A DNA stretch of 64,000 bases from Lachnospiraceae bacterium. GTDB lineage: Bacteria > Bacillota > Clostridia > Lachnospirales > Lachnospiraceae. Positions 35,194 to 43,790 of this stretch are shown here, in pieces; positions within the stretch are counted from its first letter, which is position 1, and each line of letters starts with the position of its first letter. A program made the translations under genes and the position numbers. The DNA lies in contig CABJAM010000002.1 of NCBI GenBank assembly GCA_902363555.1, positions 1-64,000 of the forward strand, given 5' to 3'. The notes under the pieces are model-generated. The model was not told the origin of the DNA. It did not search any database and was given only the letters and a program-made list of their open reading frames with translations.

Positions 35194-35222
35194 ATTGTAT
35201 ATTTTTTTTCTTAGTATGTCAA
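35194..35222 (-). promoter_or_regulatory. Promoter inside the invertible segment, now pointing away from the surface gene
   Basis: Minus-strand TTGACA (35217-35222) and TACAAT (35194-35199) are separated by 17 bases, a near-consensus housekeeping promoter. In this orientation it reads leftward, antisense into the 3' end of the recombinase gene. After inversion it would read rightward, with about 75 bases of leader to the ATG at 35531. Confidence 0.85.
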
Positions 35223-35370
35223 TTGTATTTATTCTGAACTTGTATATTTAATCTTCCTACATCCCCCACTGTAAAAAACACAGACGACGGAGTGCTTTTT
35301 CTGCATGCAAATAATGCCCCTGGGATACCTCATGGGTACAATTCCCGGCCCGTTTTTCTCCCAGCGGCAG

Positions 35371-35385
35371 AATATTACATAATAA
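35371..35385. repeat. Partial recombinase half-site inside the invertible segment
   Basis: AATATTACATAATAA matches 14 of 15 bases of the right repeat read on the opposite strand (GATATTACATAATAA) and then diverges. It may be a decayed or accessory binding site. Confidence 0.5.
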
Positions 35386-35530
35386 AGCTTCAAATGATTT
35401 TTATCTGTGACAAATACGCCAGACCTGCGCCCCATCCCACTGGCCGTATAAAGATATAAATACCTGTATCCGGCTTCAATTACTACATAATTGTTATTAT
35501 GTAATATCGGCCCCCAAAGGAGGAAGAGAA

Positions 35531-38275
35531 ATGAAAAGGATACTCGCTTTATTAATGACTGTCGTTTTGTGCATATCCTGCAGCGGAATCTTTGTTATGG
35601 CACAAAATATGGCAGCGCCAGAATCAACAATCCCGGATACGTCAGAAACGCAGACAACCGATGAAACGCAGCCGGAAACACAGGAACAGACCGGCACCCA
35701 GGGTCAGACAGATGCCGGCAAAACACAGCCGGAGACACAAATTCAGTCCGGCACCCAGAGTCCGACAGATACCGGCAAAACACAGCCGGAGACACAAGGT
35801 CAGTCCGGTACCCCCAAAACACCGGCAGAAACTAAAGCTCCGGTGGATTCCCACGTACCGGCAGATACTCAGGCACCAGAGGATACGCAGCCCTCAACCG
35901 ACACATCCACAGCCCCACAGGAAACACAACTACCAGATGAAACTACGGATACGAATGTCAATGCCCTTTCGATACAGCCATTCGGTACATCCATTCCATC
36001 ATCACAAACAAAGATAATCACAAGCATCAGCAGTGAAGATTCACTGACATGGCCAGGAGAAGGTTCAGCCACAGACCCAAAGAAAAGATCCGGAACAAGT
36101 AACAGAGCTGTATTTGTCGTCGAAACCGTGGACGAACAGGCAACCATCAATGGCACGGTGGGCCATTATCAGCGTCAGTTAAGCTACGGCGAAACTATTT
36201 TTGATTTAACCGTTGTTTCCAGAGATGGCACAGCCACGACCTGCTATCGCATCACCGTAACGCGGACGAAGCCCTCACAAACCGGCGTGCCCAGATTAGA
36301 TGATTTTTCCATTATTCCCACCAGCACAGACAGCTCCCAGGACGGCGGTATAATTGGCTTTGACCCAACGAAGACATATGACTATCAAAAAACCGGAGAT
36401 ACCGAATGGACGGCTGTGCCTGCCAATGCCAGTGAGGTACGCGGGCTAAGTGCAGGTACATATAATATCCGCTATGGCGAAACTGCTACTGCCGGCCCCG
36501 GTAGCAGCAGTATTTCCATAACAGTTCCCGTACAGGCGCCCAAAAGCATCGGCCTTGGAAAATACCTGCTAAAACAGCTCACTCAGCTAAACACCCAATT
36601 AAATTACCCGGCAAATGCAACCCCCGGCGAGAATGTCACGGTCAGTGCCGTCCTGCCGATTAATAACCTGATGATCACAGGCATTAACTGGGAAGAAACC
36701 GGAAGCTCGACCTTGGCACATGGGGGTACATTCACCGGTACATGTTCCATCAGCGCAAATCCGGGAGGCGACTATTTATATGAGTTCACATTTAAAATGG
36801 AGAACTTTGACCTTAATCTCACGGAGATTTCCTACGTAATCGGAAACTATTATACGATCCGTCTGGACCCCCAGCTTCTATTTGATCTAAATATATCAAT
36901 TATTCCGGCAGATACCCGGGAGACGTTGAACAGCGGCAGTCTCACTTACTATAAAGAGGGATTGCAGGTCACCATCAAAGCAACCCCGGTCCAGGCCGGT
37001 GGTTACAACATCGACCGGATCATTGCTGTCGATAGCTCTGGTCAGGAGCTTCATTCGGATTCTGGCGATACACTAATCGTCAATATGGATGCGGATTATA
37101 TAATAAGGGCCGATATGACCGGTATTCCGGCAAATTTTGTCGCACTGGATGTCGTTCGCGCCCAAATCCCCAAGGATTTAGCTGTTCTGGAATCTTCCTC
37201 CATGGAGGAAACAAAAAAATTGCTTGCAATAGAATTTAATATTCGTCAACTTTTGAAAAATAATCAGAGCTTTGTGGATGACTATGTTCAGCAGCTTTTG
37301 GACGCAGTCAACCGTATGCAGTACCGGAGCGCCATTGTGGATGAGATCAATGTGCAGCTTCAAAGGATTCCGGCCAATCTCAGTATTTACACCCAGGACA
37401 CCTTAGCGGCATTAAATACGGCCAAAGCTGCTGCCCAGGAACCCATCGATGACCACTGGGATATGCGGCGTCAGTCCGAGGTGGACACGCTGGCCGAGCA
37501 GTTGAAAAATGCCATTGATGCTCTGACCAAAATTCCCGCCCCGGCCCCGGCCATGCCTGAGCTTCTCAGTAAAACGGATACAAGTATATCTGTCATCCCA
37601 ATTGCCGGCCAGGAATATTCCATTGATAACGGAATAAACTGGGTAAGCGACGGTGTTTTTACCGGTCTGAGCCCTGTTTCCGATTATCAGATCATTGCCC
37701 GGGTACTTGAGACGCCCACCACAGGATTAAGCCCGGCCAGCGCCCCCTTAACTGTGACCACGGATAAATCCGCTGCGGCCGCGCCAAAAGCACCGGAGCT
37801 TAAAGAAGCTACAGTAGATTCCATCACTGTAAATACTGTTCCCGGACAGGAATATTCCATCGACGGCGGCAAACACTGGCAGGACTCCGGTAAATTTACA
37901 GGACTTGAGAGCAATACAAGCTATACCATTATCACCCGGATCAAGGAAACTGCCACAGCCTATCCCAGCCCGGCCAGCGCAGCACTGAAAACGGCCACTG
38001 AGATGGTCGAAGAATCGGAATCTGAATCACAATCGGAATCGCAAACAGAATCCGAATCGCAGACGGAATCCGAATCACAATCCGAGTCTCGGACAGAGTC
38101 CGAATCACAGTCTGAAACTGTCAAGCCCCAGCCCGAGACAAAGGCTCCGCCCATAGGAACCGCCAAAACCGGAGATACCACACCGATTACTTTCACACTG
38201 GGCATTTTGGGCGTCTCTTTCATAATCATCATCGTATCCGTATATTTATGGAAGCGAAATAAACAGACCCGATAA
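35531..38275 (+). CDS. Large cell-surface protein, phase-variable candidate
   Basis: This 914-residue protein has a signal peptide (to about residue 24), a Thr/Gln/Glu/Pro-rich stalk with repeated GKTQPETQ units (25-140), and a cadherin-like or Ig-type domain (about 160-255, ending TTCYRITVTR). A central beta region follows, then a helical stretch with FIVAR-like packing (about 550-660). Two fibronectin-III-like repeats sharing GQEYSID follow. The end is a Ser/Glu repeat, an AKTGD motif, a membrane helix and KRNKQTR, which resembles a sortase-anchored tail with a degenerate LPXTG. AAGGAGG precedes the ATG. It is probably an adhesin. Confidence 0.9.
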   Translation: MKRILALLMTVVLCISCSGIFVMAQNMAAPESTIPDTSETQTTDETQPETQEQTGTQGQTDAGKTQPETQIQSGTQSPTDTGKTQPETQGQSGTPKTPAETKAPVDSHVPADTQAPEDTQPSTDTSTAPQETQLPDETTDTNVNALSIQPFGTSIPSSQTKIITSISSEDSLTWPGEGSATDPKKRSGTSNRAVFVVETVDEQATINGTVGHYQRQLSYGETIFDLTVVSRDGTATTCYRITVTRTKPSQTGVPRLDDFSIIPTSTDSSQDGGIIGFDPTKTYDYQKTGDTEWTAVPANASEVRGLSAGTYNIRYGETATAGPGSSSISITVPVQAPKSIGLGKYLLKQLTQLNTQLNYPANATPGENVTVSAVLPINNLMITGINWEETGSSTLAHGGTFTGTCSISANPGGDYLYEFTFKMENFDLNLTEISYVIGNYYTIRLDPQLLFDLNISIIPADTRETLNSGSLTYYKEGLQVTIKATPVQAGGYNIDRIIAVDSSGQELHSDSGDTLIVNMDADYIIRADMTGIPANFVALDVVRAQIPKDLAVLESSSMEETKKLLAIEFNIRQLLKNNQSFVDDYVQQLLDAVNRMQYRSAIVDEINVQLQRIPANLSIYTQDTLAALNTAKAAAQEPIDDHWDMRRQSEVDTLAEQLKNAIDALTKIPAPAPAMPELLSKTDTSISVIPIAGQEYSIDNGINWVSDGVFTGLSPVSDYQIIARVLETPTTGLSPASAPLTVTTDKSAAAAPKAPELKEATVDSITVNTVPGQEYSIDGGKHWQDSGKFTGLESNTSYTIITRIKETATAYPSPASAALKTATEMVEESESESQSESQTESESQTESESQSESRTESESQSETVKPQPETKAPPIGTAKTGDTTPITFTLGILGVSFIIIIVSVYLWKRNKQTR

Positions 38276-38307
38276 TAAAAGATAATATCTTACCTTAACA
38301 GGAAAAA

Positions 38308-38347
38308 CGACCGCTGCCTGCATGAATTATGAATGAGGCAGCGGTCG
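38308..38347. terminator. Terminator after the surface protein gene
   Basis: CGACCGCTGCCT (38308-38319) pairs with 38336-38347 and is followed by CTCTATTT. It lies between the convergent surface protein and PucR genes. Confidence 0.7.
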
Positions 38348-38405
38348 CTCTATTTGCCAGCAGTCGTTTTGCTTTCAGACGCCTCCTTGCGTCCTCTTTC
38401 GTTTT

Positions 38406-39953
38406 TTATAATACATTCAGGTATTGCAAAATCTTAAAAGAAAAATGCAGCTTGATCAGCTCATCGCCGTGATTCAGCGGATTCCCCGTAATCTTCCGTA
38501 TTTTTTCCATCCGGTACAGCAGCGTATTTTTATGAATATGGAGATAATTGGCCGTCTCCATCGTATTCTGTGAAAAATTCAAGTACTGGTACAGCGTATT
38601 TAAAAAATCCGTGCCCTTCTTCTTATCATAATTCATAAGCATGGGCAGCGCCGGGTGGCAGAACTCCCACAAGCTGTAATCCTGGCTCTCGCACACCTCC
38701 AGAATATGAAAAATGGACATCGTCTCATACCGGTGCAGGCCGCTTTCCCGCAAAATACGCTGGCCCAGGTCAGCCGCCTTTAAAGCCTGTTCGTAATACT
38801 TGCGGATCTCCTGGATATTCTCAAAGTTATTGCTGATGCCGGCAATAATGCCGTTATGCTTTAAATAGCTCTCCAGATCCTGACTTTCAAACCGGTGGTT
38901 CTGGCCCTGGCCGCAGCCATTGATCAGCAATACGATATTATTATCATAGACGACGTAAAGGCTGCCGGGCACAAGGCGCTGCAGGTCGGAAATGATCAGG
39001 TCCTGCTTGGCCTGGGAGGTCAGATTGTTTTTCTGGCTGATGGTGAGGATGAACAGCTCATCCTTGAGCACATAGCCCAGCGTCGCCAGCCGTTCCTTGC
39101 TCCCCTCAAAATTTCCCGCCTTACTGTCCAGCAGGTCGCCGATAAAATAGGCGTACATCGTGCCCTTATTCTTCTTATAAAAATCGTTTTTCTGAAGCTC
39201 AATGGACGTAATACGGCAAAGGCGGTGTACAAGCTCATAGTCATTTTCCGTAAATGGCTTGTTCATCTCATAAAGCATGACGTGGCCCACCTCAATATCG
39301 TGGATCGTCACCGAGCCCACCAGCATCCCGCTTTTATGCACCGGGTTAAAAAAGTAAAATGGCCGGCTGCTTTTTCGGACCTTATCGTCGATCTGCATTT
39401 TCCGGATCTGCTGTATCCCTTCCTTTGCAATCTGGCCCATGGCCGTCTCCTCCGCCATCAGCTTGCTGTCTGCCACGGTTCCCGAGGAAAAGGCCAGATA
39501 TTTATAGCTGTTATCCACGATGAACAGTGGATTTCCAAGAATCCCGTAAGCCACATCACAAATGCCCTGAAGTCCGGCGTCTGCAAACAGGGCGTCCAAA
39601 AAGGCCCGCATTCCGGTAACGACCTGCTCCGATTCCAGAAAAATATCCTGTACCCGGTTATAAATGACAAAAGCATCCTCCTCCGACGTGATCATCAGCA
39701 GATTCAGGTTACTGCCCGGGGAAATTTCCGGACGGGAACCGGTCCTGCCATAACATAAAAAATTCACACAGTAGTCCTGATGAAACTGTCCGGGCAGCTC
39801 CTTTATCTGGCCAAAGTATAAAATGTTGGGCAAAAATACAGCCTGTGCCCGGGTAATCATCCGGATTCCGGTAATGTCAATTTCCATATTCTTTTTTTCA
39901 AGTACATTTATGGGGCAATCGCCCAATCGCTCAATAATCTCACACAATCGCAT
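38406..39953 (-). CDS. PucR-family transcriptional regulator
   Basis: This 515-residue regulator has a PucR-type N-terminal region (residues 1-130), a GAF-like sensor stretch (ILGNPLFIVDNSYKYLAFSS), a GGDEF-like CdaR domain, and the C-terminal PucR helix-turn-helix (TMETANYLHIHKNTLLYRMEKIRKITG). PucR and CdaR proteins activate catabolic genes in response to small metabolites. AAAGGTGG precedes the ATG at 39953. It is divergent from the carrier protein-hydrolase-acyl kinase cluster at 40170-44897 across a 216-bp region, which makes it that cluster's likely regulator. Confidence 0.92.
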   Translation of the reverse strand: MRLCEIIERLGDCPINVLEKKNMEIDITGIRMITRAQAVFLPNILYFGQIKELPGQFHQDYCVNFLCYGRTGSRPEISPGSNLNLLMITSEEDAFVIYNRVQDIFLESEQVVTGMRAFLDALFADAGLQGICDVAYGILGNPLFIVDNSYKYLAFSSGTVADSKLMAEETAMGQIAKEGIQQIRKMQIDDKVRKSSRPFYFFNPVHKSGMLVGSVTIHDIEVGHVMLYEMNKPFTENDYELVHRLCRITSIELQKNDFYKKNKGTMYAYFIGDLLDSKAGNFEGSKERLATLGYVLKDELFILTISQKNNLTSQAKQDLIISDLQRLVPGSLYVVYDNNIVLLINGCGQGQNHRFESQDLESYLKHNGIIAGISNNFENIQEIRKYYEQALKAADLGQRILRESGLHRYETMSIFHILEVCESQDYSLWEFCHPALPMLMNYDKKKGTDFLNTLYQYLNFSQNTMETANYLHIHKNTLLYRMEKIRKITGNPLNHGDELIKLHFSFKILQYLNVL

Positions 39954-40169
39954 AAACTGTCCACCTTTCATAGAGTTTGCACAAAAACCATATCCACCAA
40001 TTGTCCATCTTTACATTTTTCATAAATCCGTACGAAGTCTGGCAGTGGAAATTCATATTTCTTTGTGCGTCTGCACGATGTTTTTATTTTAACATTATAC
40101 TATAATTAGACCATACCAAGCAATGGTAACCAATAAAATTTTACATATATATAAGGAGGACTTTTTAAC

Positions 40170-40409
40170 ATGAGAGATGAAATCATCGCAACAATGGCAA
40201 AACGTGCCGCAGGACTTTTCGGAAAGGACGAATCCTTTTTCACAGCAGACACCACATTTGAAGAATTAGGTATGAAATCCGTAAACTATTCCCAGATCAT
40301 CACCTACTGTGAAGATGAATACGACGTTGAAATCCCATTCATGGAATTCAGAAGAAAGAAAACTTTCGGCGAAGCTGCTGATTTTATCGAAGAACTTCTT
40401 GAGTGCTAG
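40170..40409 (+). CDS. Atypical acyl carrier protein
   Basis: This 79-residue acidic four-helix carrier protein has the pattern of an ACP. The phosphopantetheine attachment Ser37 lies in EELGMKSVNYSQI, where the usual DSL reads KSV. The Asp before the Ser is normally contacted by the phosphopantetheinyl transferase, and Lys here is unusual. AAGGAGG lies 10 bases before the ATG. It is 64 bases upstream of a CocE-like hydrolase gene and in the same cluster as an AcpS gene, so it is not a fatty-acid-synthesis ACP by context. It probably carries an acyl intermediate for a dedicated pathway. Confidence 0.88.
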   Translation: MRDEIIATMAKRAAGLFGKDESFFTADTTFEELGMKSVNYSQIITYCEDEYDVEIPFMEFRRKKTFGEAADFIEELLEC

Positions 40410-40473
40410 TCTTTACACAAGACATATAATGTCATCGAACATCCTATGGATGTAAAAAAGAGGAGGATTTAAC

Positions 40474-42240
40474 ATGGATATTCCAAAACCACCCGAAGTC
40501 GAATTATTTACAAAAAAAGAGACATTTAAAGGTGTCGAGCTTGAAACTTTATACCGTCAGGCCAGAACTCCGGTAGACCCGGAAGCAGGTCTTGACCTTT
40601 CAAAGCTGGGCGGCATGGCTTCCACAGCCCACGGCTTCTGCGCCGCTTTTAATCAGCGTACATATGTTACCGACGACGGCCTGATCTGCGAGCAGGATGT
40701 TCCTGTAAAAATGCGTGACGGCGTGACGATCTACACCGATATTTTCCGTCCGAAGGATCAGACAAATATCCCTGTTCTTGTATCGTGGAGCATGTACGGC
40801 AAGCGCCCCGGCGACGGTATGAGCGAATGGCAGGTGATGGGCGTTGTTCCCGGAACCGTGTCCACCATGGCTAAATTCGAGTCTCCGGACCCCGGCTACT
40901 GGTGCCATAAAGGCTATGCTATTGCCAACGTGGACCCCAGAGGTGTCGGCCATTCCGAAGGCGATATCAATATGTTTGGTACACAGGATTCTCAGGACGG
41001 CTACGATTTCATCGAATGGCTGGCTACAAGATGGTGGTGTAACGGTAAAGTCGGCATGAGCGGTAACTCCTGTGTTGCTATGACTCAGCTCCGTATTGCC
41101 GCACAGTGCCCGCCGCACCTGACCTGTATCGCACCGTGGGAAGCTACCACCGATATTTACCGTCAGTCCTTATACGAGGGCGGTATCCCGGCGCTGACCT
41201 TCAATGAGTTCATCGTTGCATCCATGACCGGTCCAAGCCTCATCGACGACCAGGTTGCCATGGGCCGCAGATATCCGCTGATGAACGAATACTGGGAAGA
41301 CAAGATCCCGGATCTGTCCAAGATCCGCATCCCGACCTACCTGTGCGCATCCTGGAGCCATTTCCATCTGGCTGGCTCTATTTACAGCTTCCGTAAGATC
41401 AAATCTACGAAGAAGTGGCTGCGTGTTCACAGAGAGCAGGAATGGCCGGATATGTACAACCCGGACAATATTGCCGACCTGACACGTTTCTTCGACCGTT
41501 ACCTGAAAGAAATCCATAACGGCTGGGAAATGACTCCGAAGGTACGTCTTGAGGTTATGGACGCTTATGACTGCGATTACCAGACAAACCGTCCGGAAAA
41601 AGAGTTCCCGTTAAAGAGAACTCAGTATACAAGATACTACCTGAATGCTGAAGATAAATCCTTAAATACAGAGCCTGTTCCATATGAAGCTAAAGCCAGC
41701 TATGATCCGGAAAATGAAGAGCTGAACTTCGATATCACCTTCAATGAAGATGTGGAGATCACCGGTTACAGCTTCCTGCGCCTCTTTGTTGAGGCCGACG
41801 GCCATGACGATATGGACCTGTTCATTACCTTAAAGAAGCTGGATGAAGACGGCAACTGGCTGCCGACCTACATCCTCAACGAGCCGCATCCGGGCCCATG
41901 GGGCAAGATGAGAGTTTCCCACCGTGAACTGGATCCGAAGCTTTCCACCAAGTTCCAGCCGGTACAGGCTCACAGAAGCGAGCAGAAGCTTTCCCCGGGC
42001 GAGATCGTTCAGTGCGATATCGAAATCGTACCGACCTCCAGAATCTGGCATAAGGGCCAGACCTTCCGTGTGGAGATCGCCGGACGTTATATCCGCGAGG
42101 GATGGTTCGAGCCATTATCCTGGGAAACCGATAATAAGGGCAAACACATCATCCACACTGGCGGACAGTATGAGTCCTTTATCCAGTTGCCGATCGTACC
42201 ACCTAAATATTCCACAAAGGGCGGCTACGCATATCGCTAA
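40474..42240 (+). CDS. CocE/NonD-type alpha/beta hydrolase
   Basis: This 588-residue enzyme has the CocE/NonD layout: an S15-type alpha/beta-hydrolase domain with the nucleophile Ser199 in GMSGNSCVAMTQL, a helical cap, the WLRVHREQEWPDMYNPDNIADLTRFFDRYLK block, and a C-terminal jelly-roll domain (from about 390, DITFNEDVEITG). Relatives cleave esters and acyl amides or act as acyl transferases. No signal peptide is seen, so it is cytoplasmic. GGAGG precedes the ATG. Codon choice looks like that of highly expressed genes. It is followed by a terminator, placing it and the carrier protein on a strong first transcript. The substrate is unknown. Confidence 0.9.
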   Translation: MDIPKPPEVELFTKKETFKGVELETLYRQARTPVDPEAGLDLSKLGGMASTAHGFCAAFNQRTYVTDDGLICEQDVPVKMRDGVTIYTDIFRPKDQTNIPVLVSWSMYGKRPGDGMSEWQVMGVVPGTVSTMAKFESPDPGYWCHKGYAIANVDPRGVGHSEGDINMFGTQDSQDGYDFIEWLATRWWCNGKVGMSGNSCVAMTQLRIAAQCPPHLTCIAPWEATTDIYRQSLYEGGIPALTFNEFIVASMTGPSLIDDQVAMGRRYPLMNEYWEDKIPDLSKIRIPTYLCASWSHFHLAGSIYSFRKIKSTKKWLRVHREQEWPDMYNPDNIADLTRFFDRYLKEIHNGWEMTPKVRLEVMDAYDCDYQTNRPEKEFPLKRTQYTRYYLNAEDKSLNTEPVPYEAKASYDPENEELNFDITFNEDVEITGYSFLRLFVEADGHDDMDLFITLKKLDEDGNWLPTYILNEPHPGPWGKMRVSHRELDPKLSTKFQPVQAHRSEQKLSPGEIVQCDIEIVPTSRIWHKGQTFRVEIAGRYIREGWFEPLSWETDNKGKHIIHTGGQYESFIQLPIVPPKYSTKGGYAYR

Positions 42241-42250
42241 AGACATTAGT

Positions 42251-42274
42251 GGCGGTGGTTTTAGGACCACCGCC
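42251..42274 (+). terminator. Terminator between hydrolase and acpS genes
   Basis: GGCGGTGGT (42251-42259) pairs with ACCACCGCC (42266-42274), followed by ATTTTTAA. It lies 11 bases after the hydrolase stop codon and would limit read-through into the AcpS-Pta-Buk genes. Confidence 0.9.
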
Positions 42275-42319
42275 ATTTTTAAGAGTTCGTGCACTTGAGC
42301 AATCGGGAGGTCATTTATT

Positions 42320-42727
42320 ATGGTACTTGGTATCGGAACGGACATTTTAAAAATCGACCGCTTATTGCCGGAAACACTGACGCCTGCGGATTCTTTTTTC
42401 AAAAAAACATTCACCGCAGAGGAAGCGGAGGAAGCGGCCACGCGCCCGAATCCTTTCCACTACTTTGCCACCCGCTTTGCCGGCAAGGAGGCTGTATTTA
42501 AAGCGCTGCGCCTGCATCCCGACGGCGTCCGGCTGTGCGATATTGAAATACTTACCTCCCTTGATGGAAGCCCCTATGTCATCCTCCACGGGCGCCTGTT
42601 AAAAATCGCAGAGGAAAAAGGGATCGACCAGATCCTCCTCTCCCTCTCCTACGACACCGATTATGCCATCGCTTACGCGCTGGCGCAGGGTGAAGGGCCC
42701 CAGGGCATGACACTGATGCCGGACTGA
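42320..42727 (+). CDS. Holo-ACP synthase (AcpS-type phosphopantetheinyl transferase)
   Basis: This 135-residue enzyme transfers 4'-phosphopantetheine from CoA to a carrier protein Ser. Asp8 (GIGTDILKIDR) and Glu57 (FATRFAGKEAVFKAL) form the magnesium site. The C-terminal SLSH motif reads SLSYDTDYA, with Tyr111 in place of His. GGGAGG precedes the ATG. It lies between the hydrolase and Pta genes, so it probably modifies the atypical carrier protein at 40170. It could also be the cell's only AcpS, placed here by chance. Confidence 0.9.
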   Translation: MVLGIGTDILKIDRLLPETLTPADSFFKKTFTAEEAEEAATRPNPFHYFATRFAGKEAVFKALRLHPDGVRLCDIEILTSLDGSPYVILHGRLLKIAEEKGIDQILLSLSYDTDYAIAYALAQGEGPQGMTLMPD

Positions 42728-42775
42728 CATCACAATAAAATAAAAAACCAACGAAATATAAAAGGAGATTCAACC

Positions 42776-43786
42776 ATGGCTAATGATTTTATCGAGAAGC
42801 TTGCCGTCCAGGCAAAAAAGAACCCCAAAACCATCATTTTCCCGGAAAGCAATGAATTAAAAATCTATCAGGCTGCCCGCAGGATTTTAGATGACGGCAT
42901 CGCTTACCCGATCCTTGTAGGTAAACCGGAGGAGATTGAAGCCTTCGCCAAAGAAAATAACGTATCCATCGAAGGCTTTAAAATCGTGGATAACACCGAT
43001 CCGGAGCTGGTTCAGGCTGTCATCGCTGAGTTTTTGGCACTGACCGACGAATATTCCGAAAAAGCTCTGAACCGTAAATTCAAAACACCGCTGAACTTTG
43101 CCGCAGGTATGGTACGCGTAGGCAGAGCCGACGCTCTGGCTGCCGGTATCCTCCACACCACCGGTGAAGTGATCCTGTCCGCTCAGCAGTTCATCGGCAT
43201 GCAGGAGGGCGTGGAGACGATTTCCAGTCTTGGTATCGTTATTTCCCCAACACTGAAAACCTCCGAAGGCAATCTGCTTGCAATCACCGACTGCGCTGTA
43301 TGCGCTAACCCAAACGCTGCTGAGCTGGCCGATATTGCCATCGCTTCCTCCAACACAATGAACAGCCTTCTTGGCTGGGAACCGAGAGTAGCTATGCTCT
43401 CCTTCTCCACAAAGGGAAGCACCGAGCATGAGCTCGTGGAAAAGGTGCGTGAGGCTGTGCGCATTGCCAATGAAAAACGTCCGGACTTAAAGATCGATGG
43501 TGAGTTCCAGGTGGACGCCGCCCTGCTTCCTGAGATTGCCGCCAAAAAGGTTAAAGTTCCAAGTGAAGTTGCCGGCAAAGCCAATATCATCGTATTCCCT
43601 AACCTGGAAGCCGGAAATATCGGCGTTAAGCTCATTCAGATGTTCTCCGGAGCCACAGCTCCAGGACCTCTGCTCCAGGGCTTTGCAAAACCTGTGACCG
43701 ATTTCTCCCGTTCCGCACCAGTGGATGAGATCGTAGAAAACCTGATTATGCTGGCCGTTCGTGCCCAGGGCGCAAAGGAGTATTAA
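42776..43786 (+). CDS. pta: Phosphate acetyl/acyltransferase (Pta family)
   Basis: This 336-residue enzyme converts acyl-CoA and phosphate into acyl phosphate and CoA. It has the Pta segments IIFPESNELKIYQAARRIL at the start, CAVCANPNAAELADIAIASS, MLSFSTKGS, IDGEFQVDAALLP and FPNLEAGNIGVKLIQMFSGA near the end. Length and motifs favour Pta over phosphotransbutyrylase (about 300 residues). GGAGA precedes the ATG at 42776. It is four bases upstream of a butyrate-kinase-like gene. Acetyl-CoA, butyryl-CoA, another acyl-CoA or an acyl-carrier thioester are all possible substrates. Confidence 0.88.
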   Translation: MANDFIEKLAVQAKKNPKTIIFPESNELKIYQAARRILDDGIAYPILVGKPEEIEAFAKENNVSIEGFKIVDNTDPELVQAVIAEFLALTDEYSEKALNRKFKTPLNFAAGMVRVGRADALAAGILHTTGEVILSAQQFIGMQEGVETISSLGIVISPTLKTSEGNLLAITDCAVCANPNAAELADIAIASSNTMNSLLGWEPRVAMLSFSTKGSTEHELVEKVREAVRIANEKRPDLKIDGEFQVDAALLPEIAAKKVKVPSEVAGKANIIVFPNLEAGNIGVKLIQMFSGATAPGPLLQGFAKPVTDFSRSAPVDEIVENLIMLAVRAQGAKEY

Positions 43787-43790
43787 TACC

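Larger units (their letters stand above)
35139..35503. mobile_element. Invertible promoter segment (phase-variation switch)
   Basis: Perfect 20-bp inverted repeats at 35139-35158 and 35484-35503 enclose 325 bp. Each repeat is itself a recombinase-type site with near-palindromic arms (ACATAAT/ATTATGT). The four central bases are AACA on the left and TGTT on the right, so the sites are in opposite orientation. The arms continue as CAATTAC on the left side of both copies. The enclosed DNA contains a strong promoter (35194-35222). The tyrosine recombinase gene is 35 bp away and a surface protein gene starts 27 bp beyond the right repeat. Confidence 0.9.

Noticed and set aside
35229..35435. 68-codon minus-strand frame inside the invertible segment
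   Set aside because: No ribosome binding site of note and no resemblance to known proteins; the segment is explained as an invertible promoter region.
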